Shown here piece by piece: positions 24,911-33,944 of a stretch of 38,328 nucleotides of DNA. This DNA comes from Falsiroseomonas sp. (lineage in GTDB: Bacteria > Pseudomonadota > Alphaproteobacteria > Acetobacterales > Acetobacteraceae), in assembly GCF_030695085.1 (NCBI RefSeq), contig NZ_JAUYTS010000213.1:1-38328 (forward strand), read 5' to 3'. The notes under the pieces were generated by a model that was not told the origin of the DNA, made no database searches, and saw nothing but the letters and a program-made list of their open reading frames with translations. The position numbers and the translations under genes were made by a program. How positions within the stretch are numbered: position 1 is the stretch's first letter; the number at the start of each line of letters is the position of its first letter.

Positions 24911-26404
24911 ATGTCGGAAATCACCCTCTCCGTGCTGCGCTGTCCCGATGCCGTGACGCCCGGCCAGCGCCGCGCCACGGGCGGCGAGATCAGCCTGGGC
25001 CGCGCCGCGGAATGCGACTGGCCTTTGCAGGACCCGGACCGCGTGCTGTCGAAGCGGCATTGCGTGCTGGAGTATTTCGGCGGCGGCTGGCAGGTGCGGG
25101 ACCTGTCGACCAACGGCACCTTCGTGAACCACGCTGATGCGCCGGTCGGCCGCGACCAGGTGCGCCCGCTGCATGATGGCGACCGGCTGCGGCTCGGCGC
25201 CTATGAGATCGAGGTGCGGATCGCGGAGGCCGCGGCGCAGCCGGGCTGGAACGCGCTTCCCGACCCCTTTGCGGATGCGCCTCCGAGCCAGGGCTTCGGC
25301 GCCGCCGCGCTGCCGGGTTTCGGCGCGCCCGCAAGCTCGGGCTTCAACGCGCCGCCGGGACAGGGCTTTGGCGCCCCTCCGGGGCAGGGCTTTGGCGCCC
25401 CTCCGGGGCAGGGTGGCGGCGGCCTGCTGCCGGATGATTTCGATCCCTTCGGCCCCGCTGAGCAACAAGGGCCGATGCCGGACCACGCGCCCTCCACCGC
25501 CGAAGCCTTCATGGTCCCGCCGAGCCTGCCTTCCGGCAGGGCGCTGATCCCCGACGATTGGGATCTGGGCCTGACGCCCAAGGCGCCGGCAACCCCGCCC
25601 CCCGCGCCACCACCCCCTTTGGCGCCAGCCGCGCCGCCTGTCCCGGACGACCCTCTTGCGTCCGCCGCCGCCAATCCATTCACCGCGCCAGCCGCGAACC
25701 CGTTTGCGCCACCCCCGGCGCCGCCGCCCCGCGACCCCTTTCTCGAAACCGGCGAAAGCGCCCGCCCGCCGCCCATCGCGGCACCCACACCTGCGCCGGC
25801 CACCCCCCCACCAGCCGCCGCGGCACCCGACAGCGCCGCTGCGCTGTCCGCGCTGCTGGCCGGCGCCGGCCTGCCGCCGCAGATGGCCGCCCAGATGGCG
25901 GCGCAGGACCCGGATGCGGCGCTGCGGGCCGCCGGCGCCGTGCTGCGCGCCGCCATCACCGGCATCCGCGCCCTGCTGATCGCGCGGGCCGATGTGAAGC
26001 GCGAATTCCGCATCGAGCAGACCATGCTGCGCGCCGCCAACAACAATCCGCTGAAATTCGCCGCCACCGAGGACCAGGCTCTCGCCGCGCTGCTCGACCC
26101 GCGCAGCCCGGCACTCGCCGCGGTGCAGGAAACGGTGGAGGATCTGACGGCGCATCAGGTGGCGACACTGGCCGCCACCCAGGCCGCCGCCCGCGCCTTG
26201 CTGGACCGCCTGGCGCCCGCCTCCATCGAAGCCGAGGACCCCGGCGGCGGATTGCTGCCCGGCGCCAGGGAGAAACGACTCTGGGAAGCTTATAAGCGCC
26301 GCCACGCGCTGCTGGCCGACCAGTTCGAGGATGATTTCGACAGCGCCTTCGGCAAGGCCTTCGCCCGGGCCTATGAACAAGCCACCACGCGGCGAGAGCG
26401 CTGA
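24911..26404 (+). CDS. tagH: T6SS FHA-domain protein TagH (Fha/ImpI)
   Basis: This 497-residue protein has an N-terminal FHA domain (about 25-100) with the phospho-binding residues in place: G30-R31, S47xxH50 (VLSKRH) and N68-G69-T70 (STNGTF). A long low-complexity Gly/Pro/Ala region (about 115-310) includes perfect tandem repeats. A C-terminal TagH domain follows (about 315-490: FRIEQTMLRAANNNPLKFA, WEAYKRRHALLADQFEDDF). FHA domains bind phosphothreonine; in Pseudomonas aeruginosa Fha1 is phosphorylated by PpkA and dephosphorylated by PppA to switch on firing. All three partners may be encoded here. Confidence 0.93.
   Translation: MSEITLSVLRCPDAVTPGQRRATGGEISLGRAAECDWPLQDPDRVLSKRHCVLEYFGGGWQVRDLSTNGTFVNHADAPVGRDQVRPLHDGDRLRLGAYEIEVRIAEAAAQPGWNALPDPFADAPPSQGFGAAALPGFGAPASSGFNAPPGQGFGAPPGQGFGAPPGQGGGGLLPDDFDPFGPAEQQGPMPDHAPSTAEAFMVPPSLPSGRALIPDDWDLGLTPKAPATPPPAPPPPLAPAAPPVPDDPLASAAANPFTAPAANPFAPPPAPPPRDPFLETGESARPPPIAAPTPAPATPPPAAAAPDSAAALSALLAGAGLPPQMAAQMAAQDPDAALRAAGAVLRAAITGIRALLIARADVKREFRIEQTMLRAANNNPLKFAATEDQALAALLDPRSPALAAVQETVEDLTAHQVATLAATQAAARALLDRLAPASIEAEDPGGGLLPGAREKRLWEAYKRRHALLADQFEDDFDSAFGKAFARAYEQATTRRER
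25361..25408 (+). repeat. Perfect 24-bp tandem repeat in the tagH linker
   Basis: Two identical 24-bp units, followed by a partial third, encode the GQGFGAPP-type repeat of the TagH linker. Perfect identity at DNA level indicates recent slippage and possible length variation. Confidence 0.85.
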
Positions 26405-26420
26405 GGGATAACGAACGCAG

Positions 26421-27761
26421 ATGGTCTGGCACGACAAGGTGGTCTGGCAGGAAGGCATGTTCCTCCGCGCGCAGCACTTCCAGCAGCAGGACCGGCACTT
26501 CGAGCATCTGCTCCAGGCGCGCACCGCGCCGCTGCGCGCGCATCCCTGGGGCGTCACCGAATTGTCGCTGGACCGCGATCTGCTGGCCGCCGGCCGCTTC
26601 GCCCTGTCCGGCGCCATGGGCGTGATGGAGGACGGCACCCCCTTTGCCATCCCCGGTACCGCCGACGCGCCGCTGCCGCTGGACCTGCCCGAAGGCACCC
26701 GCAACGCCGTGGTGTATCTCGCCCTGCCGCTGCGCCAGCCCGGCAGCCCGGAGGTCGCCAACCCCGATGCCGGCCCCGAGGCCGCCCGCGCCCGCCACAC
26801 GCTGCGCGCCTTCGAGGCCTTCGACACCCATAGCGACAGCACCATGGCCGCCGAGCTCGGCATCGGCCGGCTGCGCATGCGCTACATGCTGGAGAGCGAG
26901 GAACGCGCCGGCTATGCCTGCCTCGGCCTCGCCCGGGTGGTGGAGGTGCAGGCGGATCGCCGCGTGGTGCTGGATGAACGCTTCATCCCGCCCTGCCTGC
27001 GCGTCTCCGCCGCCTCCGTGCTGAACAACCTGGTGGCCGAACTGGTGGGCATGCTCGGCCAGAGGGGGGAGGCGCTGGCCGCCCGCCTCGGCCAGCCCGG
27101 CGCGCGCGGCGTCGCCGATGTGGCGGATTTTCTGCTGTTGCAGACCATCAATCGCTGGCAGCCGCTGATCGCGCATTGGGCCGATGCCGGCAATCTGCAT
27201 CCCGAGACGCTGTTCGCCGCGCTGGTGCAGGTGGCCGGCGAACTCGCCACCTTCACCGCGCCGGACAAGCGCGCCACCGCCTATCCCGCCTATAGGCACG
27301 ATGACCTGCAGCGCAGCTTCGCGCCCGTGGTCGCCGATCTCCGCCGTTCGCTCTCGGCGGTGCTGGAGACCAATGCGGTGTCGATCCCGCTGCAGGACCG
27401 CAATTTCGGCGTCCGCGTCGGCGCCATCACCGACCGCAACCTGCTGCGCGCCAGCCAGTTCGTCCTGACCGTGGCTGCCGATGTCCCCGGCGAGCAAATC
27501 CGCCGAATTTTCCCGAACCAGGTGAAGATCGGCGCGGTCGAGCATATCCGCGAGCTGGTGAATGTGGCGCTGCCCGGCATTGCCGTGCGGCCGCTGCCGG
27601 TCGCCCCGCGGCAGATTCCCTTCAATGCCGGCGCCACCTATTTCGAGCTCGATAGGGGCAGTCCGCACTGGCAGCAGATGCAGACCTCGGGCGGCTTCGC
27701 CATCCATGTCTCCGGCGAATTCCCTGGGCTGCGCATGGAGCTCTGGGCGATCCGCGCATGA
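26421..27761 (+). CDS. tssK: T6SS baseplate adaptor TssK (ImpJ/VasE)
   Basis: This 446-residue protein opens with the hallmark VVWQEGMFLRAQHFQQQDRH (the family has W.EGM.L.PQHFQQ). It continues with LRMRYMLESEE and LLQTINRWQPLIAHW, and ends with the receptor-binding-like segment (FNAGATYFELDRGSPHW). TssK links the baseplate to TssL/TssM. It starts 16 nt after tagH, and its stop overlaps the tssL start (ATGA). Confidence 0.96.
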   Translation: MVWHDKVVWQEGMFLRAQHFQQQDRHFEHLLQARTAPLRAHPWGVTELSLDRDLLAAGRFALSGAMGVMEDGTPFAIPGTADAPLPLDLPEGTRNAVVYLALPLRQPGSPEVANPDAGPEAARARHTLRAFEAFDTHSDSTMAAELGIGRLRMRYMLESEERAGYACLGLARVVEVQADRRVVLDERFIPPCLRVSAASVLNNLVAELVGMLGQRGEALAARLGQPGARGVADVADFLLLQTINRWQPLIAHWADAGNLHPETLFAALVQVAGELATFTAPDKRATAYPAYRHDDLQRSFAPVVADLRRSLSAVLETNAVSIPLQDRNFGVRVGAITDRNLLRASQFVLTVAADVPGEQIRRIFPNQVKIGAVEHIRELVNVALPGIAVRPLPVAPRQIPFNAGATYFELDRGSPHWQQMQTSGGFAIHVSGEFPGLRMELWAIRA

Positions 27762-29134
27762 GCGACAATCCCTTCTCCGAACCCGACGACAATGACCGCA
27801 CGGTGGTGCGCGGACCCGGTGGCGCGGTGCCCCCGCCGCCGCCCCGCGCCGCCGCGCCTGCGCAGCCCGCAGCCCCCATGCCAGCCGCGCCGCGCATGGC
27901 GGGCGAAGCGGAGGCGCTGCCGAAGGTCGGCCTGTCGCCGCTCGCCGCCGCCGCCGCGCCCTTGCTGGATCTGCTGGCCCGCCTAGGCGCCGGCCCGCAG
28001 GCCGCCCAGGTCGCGAACCCCGAGGAACTCCGCGAACGCGCCATGCGCGCACTCCGCGCCTTCGAGGCCGAGGCCCGCGCGCTGGAAGTCTCGCCCGACC
28101 AGCTTCGCGCCGCGCATTACGCGCTATGCGCCGCGCTGGATGATGTGGCGCTCGCAACCCCCTGGGGCCAGGCGAGCGGCTGGGCGACCCGTTCGCTGGT
28201 GTCCTCCTTCCACCAGGAAGTCCGCAGCGGCGAGCGATTCTTCGACCTGCTGACCGGCATGCAGAAGGACCCCGGCCGGTATCTGCCCGCGCTGGAGATC
28301 TGCTACCTGTGCCTCGCGCTTGGCTTCCAGGGCCGCTACCGCCTGGCGCCACGCGGCCATGCGGAGCTCGACCGCATCCGCGAAGGGCTGTTCCAGCTTC
28401 TGGTGCAGCTGCGCGGCAATTGGGAACGCGAATTGTCGCCGCGCTGGCGGGGCGTGGACGCGCCGCATCGTGGGCCGGGCCGGTCCATCCCCGCCTGGGT
28501 GGCGGGCGCCGTCGCCGTGGCGCTGCTCGCCTTCGGCTGGATCTTCGTCTCGGACCAGGTGAATGCGGCCGGCGATGGCTTGCAGGCCCGCCTCGCCAGC
28601 CTGCCGCCCGGCGCTCTGCCCGGCATCGACCGCACCGCGCCGCCGGTGCCGCCCGCGCCACCCCCGCCGCCGCCGCCCACCGCGCGGCCGGACCTGATCG
28701 AGCGCGTCCGCACCTTCCTGGCACCCGAGATCCAGCAGAACCTGGTGGTGGTGGATGGTGACGCGCAGCGCCTGACCATCCGCATCAAGGGCCGCGGCAT
28801 GTTCGGCTCCGGCAGCGCCAATGTGGAATCCAACTTCCTGCCGCTGTTGAACCGCATCGCGGAGGCGATGGCGGAGGAACGCGGCCGCGTCGTGCTGTAC
28901 GGCCACTCGGACAGCCAGCCGATCCGCACCGTGCGCTTCCCCTCCAACCATCACCTCTCGCTGGCCCGCGCCGAGGCCGCGATGCGCGTCATCGCCGCCG
29001 CCAGCGCCGACCCCGGCCGCTTCAGCGCCGTCGGGCGCGCCGATACGGAGCCGCTGGCCAGCAACGCCACCGCCGCCGGCCGCGAGGAAAACCGCCGCAT
29101 CGAACTGGTGCTGACGCGTGGGGAGCCCCGCTGA
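27758..29134 (+). CDS. tssL: T6SS membrane protein TssL with C-terminal OmpA domain (extended DotU/ImpK)
   Basis: This 458-residue protein has a Pro/Ala-rich N-terminus (about 1-50), a cytoplasmic DotU/IcmH domain (about 60-230: HYALCAALDDVALATPWG, WATRSLVSSFHQEV, GERFFDLL), one TM helix (about 245-265), a Pro-rich spacer and a periplasmic OmpA-like domain (about 310-455: FGSGSANVESNF, LYGHSDSQP, NHHLSLARAEAAMRVI, REENRRIEL). The fused OmpA domain should bind peptidoglycan directly; in other systems this is done by TagL. It overlaps tssK by 4 nt and is 1 nt before tssM. Confidence 0.95.
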   Translation: MSDNPFSEPDDNDRTVVRGPGGAVPPPPPRAAAPAQPAAPMPAAPRMAGEAEALPKVGLSPLAAAAAPLLDLLARLGAGPQAAQVANPEELRERAMRALRAFEAEARALEVSPDQLRAAHYALCAALDDVALATPWGQASGWATRSLVSSFHQEVRSGERFFDLLTGMQKDPGRYLPALEICYLCLALGFQGRYRLAPRGHAELDRIREGLFQLLVQLRGNWERELSPRWRGVDAPHRGPGRSIPAWVAGAVAVALLAFGWIFVSDQVNAAGDGLQARLASLPPGALPGIDRTAPPVPPAPPPPPPPTARPDLIERVRTFLAPEIQQNLVVVDGDAQRLTIRIKGRGMFGSGSANVESNFLPLLNRIAEAMAEERGRVVLYGHSDSQPIRTVRFPSNHHLSLARAEAAMRVIAAASADPGRFSAVGRADTEPLASNATAAGREENRRIELVLTRGEPR

Positions 29135-29135
29135 G

Positions 29136-32100
29136 ATGAAGGCCTTCCTCACCATCCCCGCCTTGGGCGGGTTGTTCGGCGCGCTGATCCTGGTGCCGGT
29201 GATCTGGCTGTTCGCCCCGGCGCTGCTCGGCATCGAGGCGCTGTGGCTGCTCGGCCTGCTCGCCGCCCTGCCGGTTCTGGTCTGGCTGGCCGTGATGCTC
29301 GTGGTGGTGCAGCGCCGCCGCAAGCGGGAAGCCGGGCTGATCGCGGGCGTCACCGCAGCCGATACCGGCGCCGCCAAGGACAAGGCGAATGCGGAAGCCG
29401 CAAGCGCCGAGGAACAGGCCGTCTCCGCCCGGCTGGCGGAGGCGCTGGGCGCCCTTAAGACCGCCGGCGGCGGCAAGGGCGGCTATCTGTATGAGCGGCC
29501 CTGGTACGTCATCATCGGCCCGCCCGGCTCCGGCAAGACCACCGCCATCGAGAATTCTGGCCTGAATTTTCCCCTGTCGGCCGGCCGGGTGAAGGGCGTC
29601 GGTGGCACGCGGAACTGCGATTGGTGGATCGCCGAGCAGGCCGTGCTGATCGACACCGCCGGCCGCTACACCACCCAGGATTCCGACGCGCAGGCGGACA
29701 AGGCCGGCTGGGAACGCTTTCTCGACCTGCTGAAGCGCCAGCGGCCGAAGCAGCCCTTGAACGGCGTGGTGGTCGCCTTCGGCGCCGACATGATCAGCCG
29801 GCTGGATGCGGCACAGCGGGATGCCCATGCCCAGACCGTGCGCAGCCGTATTCGCGAATTGGAACAAAAACTCGGCCAGCGCCTGCCGGTCTATTTCGTC
29901 GTCAGCAAGGCCGACCTCATCGTCGGCTTCTCCGAATTCTTCGACGACCTCGACAAGGAAACCCGCGCCCAGGTCTGGGGCGTCACCTTCCCCGAGGATG
30001 CCGGGCCGGACGGCCATGCGGCGAAGCTGCCCGCCGAATTCGCAGCCCTGACGCAGCGCCTGCAGGACCGGCTGCTGGAACGCCTGCAGGCCGAGCGCGG
30101 CCCGGAACAGCGCGCCCGCATCGGCGGCTTCCCGGCGCAGTTCGCCTCCCTCGAAGCGCCCTTGCAGGCCTTCGTCACCGCGGCCTTTGGCGGATCGAAG
30201 CTGGACCCCGCGCCCTTCCTGCGCGGCATCTACTTCACCTCCGGCACCCAGGAAGGCACGCCGATCGACCGGCTGACCGGGGCACTGTCCCGCGCCTTCG
30301 GCCTTGATCCGCGCCGCCCGGCATCCGTCATGGGCCAGAAGGGGCGCAGCTACTTCCTCGGCCGGCTGCTGCGGGATGTGGTGTTCGGCGAGGCAAGGCT
30401 GGCCGCGCGGGACCGTGGCCAGGCCAGGCGCGGCCGCCTCGTGCAGGCCGGCGCCTGGGCTGCGGCGCTGCTGCTGCTGATCGGCGGCGGCGCCTGGGGC
30501 TATGCGGCGCTGGATGCCGAAGCCACGCGCCGCGCCAATCTGGAAGCCGCAATCGCCCGCGCTGAACAGGCCGCGCAGGGCCTGCCGCTGGACCGCATCA
30601 CCGCGGAAGACGAACTGCTGCGCGTTATCCCCTACCTGGATGCCACCCGCGCCTTGCCGGATGCCGCCCGCGCCGATGGCGCCGGAATCGGGCTGAGCCA
30701 GGAGGCGAAGCTGGTGGAAGCCGCCGGCCTCTCCTACGAACACGCGCTGGACCGCGTGCTGCTGCCGCGTCTGCTGGCAAGGCTGGAGAACCAGATCCGC
30801 GCCGGCATGCAGCGCCCCGAATTCCTGTATGAGGCGACGCGCATCTACCTGATGCTCGGCCGCGCCGGCCCGATGGACCGCGCGCTGGTGCAGGAATGGA
30901 TGACGCTGGACTGGCAGCAGGCCTTTCCGGGCGCGGTCGGCACGCCGACGCGGGATGCGCTGGGCCGCCATCTGACCGCGCTGCTCGCCACCGATTTCAG
31001 CCGCTACGCGCTGGATGGCGCGCTGGTGGACCAGGCGCGTCGCATCTTCTCCCGCCTGCCGATGGCGGAACGCATCTACAGCCGCCTGCGGACCGCGGCC
31101 AACGCCACGCCGCCCTGGAAGCCGGGCGATGCGATGGGGGTTGCCGGCCAGCGCTGGTTCGCCACCGCCTCCGGCCGCCCCATCGCGGAACTCGCCGTGC
31201 CCGGCCTGTTCACGGTGGATGGGCTGCACAAGGCGCTGCTGCCACAACTGCCGCGCGCCATTCTGGAAGCGGCCTCCGAAAGCTGGGTGCTGGGGCCGGA
31301 GGCGGCGACGGCCCTGGCCGGCGATCCGCGCCAGCTCGAAGCCGCGGTGCTGCGCCTGTATGCGGAGGATTACGCCCGCGCCTGGCAGGCCATGCTGGCC
31401 GACCTCGTGCTGCCGCCCTTCCGCGACCTGCCCCAGGCGGCGGAGGCACTGAACCTGCTCGGCGCGCCCAATTCGCCGCTGCGCGACGTGCTGCGCGGCG
31501 CCGCCCGCCAGCTTTCCCCCGGCACGCCGCCCGAGAGCCCGGCCGCCGCCGCCACCGAGGCCGCCCAGGCCGCCGCCGCGACAACCAGCCGCCTCGCCGC
31601 CGCCGTCGGCGCCGCCCTGCAGCCTTCCTCTGCCGCCCCGGTCGCCACCATCGTGGAGGAACGCTTCAAGCCGCTGAGGGAGGTGGCGGGCCAGCCGCTG
31701 GACGCCATCCTGGCCATCGTGAACGAGCTGTATGTGCAGGTGGCGCGCGTGGTGTCCTCGCCCCCCGGCACCGTCATCCCGCCCAGCATCGGCCTCGACC
31801 CCGGCCAGCGCCTGGCGGCGGAGGCGCAGCGCGCGCCCGAACCGCTCTCCCGCTGGCTGAACACCCTGTCGCTGTCCACCGCCACCGCCCGCAGCGGCGG
31901 CGCGCGCGCCGCCATCGCGGCGGCCGGTGGTGCCGCGCTGGCGCCGTTCTGCCGCGGGCTTGAAACGCGCTTCCCGTTCCGCCAGACCATCTCGGCGGCG
32001 GATACGCCCTATGATGATTTCGTCCGGCTGTTCGGCCCGGGCGGCGTCTTCGACCAGTTCTTCGCCCAGCACCTCCGCAACTTCGTCGACACCACCCAGC

Positions 32101-32612
32101 GCCCCTGGCGCCCTGTGGCCGCCGATGGGCTGGTGCCGCCCGTCACCCCCGCCGACCTGCTGCAATTCCAGCGCGCCGCCGCGATCCGCGACGCCTTCTG
32201 GCCGGCAGGTGCCGCCGGTGCGGCGATGGGTCTGCGCTTCGAGCTGGTGCCGCTCGGCATCGACCCCGGCGCCACCGGCGCGGTGCTGGAGGTGGAGGGC
32301 AACCGCGTGGTGCTGGCCGGCGAAAGCGCCACCAGTCGCCCCATCCCGATGCAATGGCCGGCGCGCGGCGGCATCACCCTGACCTTCGACCCGCCCAGCT
32401 CCGCCGGGCCGCTGGCCACGGATGGCGCCTGGGCGGCGATGCGCCTGGTCTCCCGCGGCCGGCTGACCACCACCCGCGCGGCGGACCGGCTGCGCCTGAC
32501 CCTGCAACAGGGCGAGCGCCGGGCGGAGTTCGAGCTGCGCGCCTCCTCCATCGTGCATCCCTTCGCGCTGCGCGAATTGCAGGAATTCCGCTGCCCGGCT
32601 TTGGCACCATGA
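29136..32612 (+). CDS. tssM: T6SS membrane protein TssM (IcmF/ImpL)
   Basis: This 1158-residue protein, normal for the family, has two N-terminal TM helices (about 8-30 and 36-58). A cytoplasmic NTPase-like domain follows with an intact Walker A GPPGSGKT (128-135) and LIDTAGRY (171-178). A third TM helix (about 435-457, AAALLLLIGGGAWGYAAL) precedes a large periplasmic part with IcmF-related and C-terminal domains (FVRLFGPGGVFDQFFAQHLRN). TssM spans the periplasm and forms the membrane complex with TssL. The ATG at 29136 begins MKAFLTIPALGG, as in the family; an earlier GTG at 29118 lies inside tssL. Confidence 0.95.
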   Translation: MKAFLTIPALGGLFGALILVPVIWLFAPALLGIEALWLLGLLAALPVLVWLAVMLVVVQRRRKREAGLIAGVTAADTGAAKDKANAEAASAEEQAVSARLAEALGALKTAGGGKGGYLYERPWYVIIGPPGSGKTTAIENSGLNFPLSAGRVKGVGGTRNCDWWIAEQAVLIDTAGRYTTQDSDAQADKAGWERFLDLLKRQRPKQPLNGVVVAFGADMISRLDAAQRDAHAQTVRSRIRELEQKLGQRLPVYFVVSKADLIVGFSEFFDDLDKETRAQVWGVTFPEDAGPDGHAAKLPAEFAALTQRLQDRLLERLQAERGPEQRARIGGFPAQFASLEAPLQAFVTAAFGGSKLDPAPFLRGIYFTSGTQEGTPIDRLTGALSRAFGLDPRRPASVMGQKGRSYFLGRLLRDVVFGEARLAARDRGQARRGRLVQAGAWAAALLLLIGGGAWGYAALDAEATRRANLEAAIARAEQAAQGLPLDRITAEDELLRVIPYLDATRALPDAARADGAGIGLSQEAKLVEAAGLSYEHALDRVLLPRLLARLENQIRAGMQRPEFLYEATRIYLMLGRAGPMDRALVQEWMTLDWQQAFPGAVGTPTRDALGRHLTALLATDFSRYALDGALVDQARRIFSRLPMAERIYSRLRTAANATPPWKPGDAMGVAGQRWFATASGRPIAELAVPGLFTVDGLHKALLPQLPRAILEAASESWVLGPEAATALAGDPRQLEAAVLRLYAEDYARAWQAMLADLVLPPFRDLPQAAEALNLLGAPNSPLRDVLRGAARQLSPGTPPESPAAAATEAAQAAAATTSRLAAAVGAALQPSSAAPVATIVEERFKPLREVAGQPLDAILAIVNELYVQVARVVSSPPGTVIPPSIGLDPGQRLAAEAQRAPEPLSRWLNTLSLSTATARSGGARAAIAAAGGAALAPFCRGLETRFPFRQTISAADTPYDDFVRLFGPGGVFDQFFAQHLRNFVDTTQRPWRPVAADGLVPPVTPADLLQFQRAAAIRDAFWPAGAAGAAMGLRFELVPLGIDPGATGAVLEVEGNRVVLAGESATSRPIPMQWPARGGITLTFDPPSSAGPLATDGAWAAMRLVSRGRLTTTRAADRLRLTLQQGERRAEFELRASSIVHPFALRELQEFRCPALAP

Positions 32613-32630
32613 CCCGGCCGGGCGCCTGAG

Positions 32631-33149
32631 ATGCCCACCGGCCTCCTCGGCAAGCTGCCGGCGCATGGCGATTTCCTGCGGCGGGTACTGCCGGAGGATT
32701 TCGCCCTGCCCTGGGACGAATGGCTCCAGGACGGGCTCTCCGCCTTGCGCGACGATCTCGGCGAGACGGATTTTGCCGCCGCCTGGGAAGCCGCCCCGGC
32801 CTGGCGCTTCCTGCTGCCCGCCGGGGCCTGCGGCGCGTCCCGCGTCGCCGGGGTGATCCTGGCGAGCGAGGATCTGGTCGGCCGCCGCTTCCCGCTCACC
32901 CTGGCGGCCCTGCTGCCGGACCACGCCCCACCCCCCGCCGAGGCGTGGTTCGACGCGCTGCACGCCGCCGGCCAGCAGGCCCGCGCGCTCGGCCAGGATG
33001 CCGATACGCTGCTCGCCGCCCTGCCCGAACCCTGGGCCGAGGGTGTCGCGCCCGAGGAGGGCTGGTGGCTGACGCCCGACCATCATTGGCCGCTGCCGGC
33101 GCTGCCGCCGCCCATGCTGTTCCGCGTGCTGCTGGAGGGCGGGGGATGA
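32631..33149 (+). CDS. tagF: T6SS regulator TagF (ImpM/SciT)
   Basis: This 172-residue protein begins with the family signature LLGKLPAHGDFLRRVLP and contains WRFLLPAGACG, VAGVILASEDLVGRRFPLTL and a Trp-rich end (GWWLTPDHHWPLPALPP). TagF represses T6SS activity post-translationally, in some species through the Fha protein, in parallel with the kinase pathway. It is somewhat shorter than the typical about 200 or more residues. It overlaps the phosphatase start by ATGA. Confidence 0.9.
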   Translation: MPTGLLGKLPAHGDFLRRVLPEDFALPWDEWLQDGLSALRDDLGETDFAAAWEAAPAWRFLLPAGACGASRVAGVILASEDLVGRRFPLTLAALLPDHAPPPAEAWFDALHAAGQQARALGQDADTLLAALPEPWAEGVAPEEGWWLTPDHHWPLPALPPPMLFRVLLEGGG

Positions 33150-33853
33150 AGGGCGCATTGACCAGCGAGGCCGCCACCCACCCCGGCGCGGTGCGCAGCC
33201 GCAACGAGGATGCCTTGCTGGACCGCCCCGATGTCGGGCTATGGGCGGTGGCGGATGGCGCGGGCGGCCATGGCGCGGGCGATGTCGCCTCCGCCGCCGC
33301 CATCGCCGCCTTGCAGGACCTGCCGCCTGCGCTCTCGGCCGCGGAAATGCTGGCCCAGGTACGGCTGCGGCTCACCGCCGTGCATGCCGAATTGCAGCGC
33401 CAGGCGCAGCAGGCCGGGCCGGGCCGGATGATCGCGACGACCCTGGTGGTGCTGCTGGCGCGCGGCGGGCATTTCGCCTGCCTCTGGGCCGGCGACAGCC
33501 GCATCTACCTGCTGCGCGACGGCGCCTTCACCCGCCTGACCCGCGACCACAGCCTGGTGCAGGACCTGGTGGACCAGGGCGTGCTGCGGGAGGAGGAGGC
33601 CGAGTCCCACCCCCAGGCCAACATCATCACCCGCGCCGTGGGCGCGGTCGGGGAACTGGAGCTGGACAAGACCAGCGCCCGCCTGGCGCCGGGCGACCTG
33701 TTCCTGCTGTGCAGCGATGGCCTGTTCAAGGCGGTGCCGGAGGCCGAGATCGGCCGCATGCTGGCTGATGGTTTTGGCGCGCAGGTGCTGGTGCAGGCGG
33801 CCCTGGCCAATGGCGCGCGGGACAATGTGACGGCCATCACCGTCCGCGCCTGA
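33146..33853 (+). CDS. pppA: PP2C-family Ser/Thr phosphatase PppA of the T6SS
   Basis: This predicted 235-residue PP2C phosphatase has the metal-binding motifs RNEDALL (about 19-25), WAVADGAGGHGAGDVAS (Asp37-Gly38), WAGDSRIYLLRDG, LTRDHSLVQDLV, CSDGLFKAV and a terminal GARDNVTAITV. It would dephosphorylate the kinase and its FHA target and so turn the T6SS off. I chose the ATG at 33146, which overlaps the tagF stop and gives the usual start; the frame is open far upstream within tagF. It is the last gene of the right operon. Confidence 0.93.
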   Translation: MKGALTSEAATHPGAVRSRNEDALLDRPDVGLWAVADGAGGHGAGDVASAAAIAALQDLPPALSAAEMLAQVRLRLTAVHAELQRQAQQAGPGRMIATTLVVLLARGGHFACLWAGDSRIYLLRDGAFTRLTRDHSLVQDLVDQGVLREEEAESHPQANIITRAVGAVGELELDKTSARLAPGDLFLLCSDGLFKAVPEAEIGRMLADGFGAQVLVQAALANGARDNVTAITVRA

Positions 33854-33876
33854 TGTCTTGCCCTCAGGCGCCGGGC

Positions 33877-33891
33877 GCGGCCTCCGGCCGC
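33877..33891 (+). terminator. Possible GC-rich hairpin end of the right T6SS operon
   Basis: GCGGCC-TCC-GGCCGC lies 24 nt after the pppA stop in the 91-nt convergent gap. There is no T-run after it, so it may act as a hairpin-only stop or have no role in termination. Confidence 0.3.
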
Positions 33892-33944
33892 TTGGCTGGC
33901 GAGAGAGACCGCCGACCGCCACAGCCGAGGCGCTCATGCGCGTG

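Noticed and set aside
29022..33158. Very long open frame on the - strand opposite tssM, tagF and pppA
   Set aside because: It is antisense to clearly recognised genes, rich in Arg/Gln/Gly and lacks family features; high GC with few stop codons explains it.
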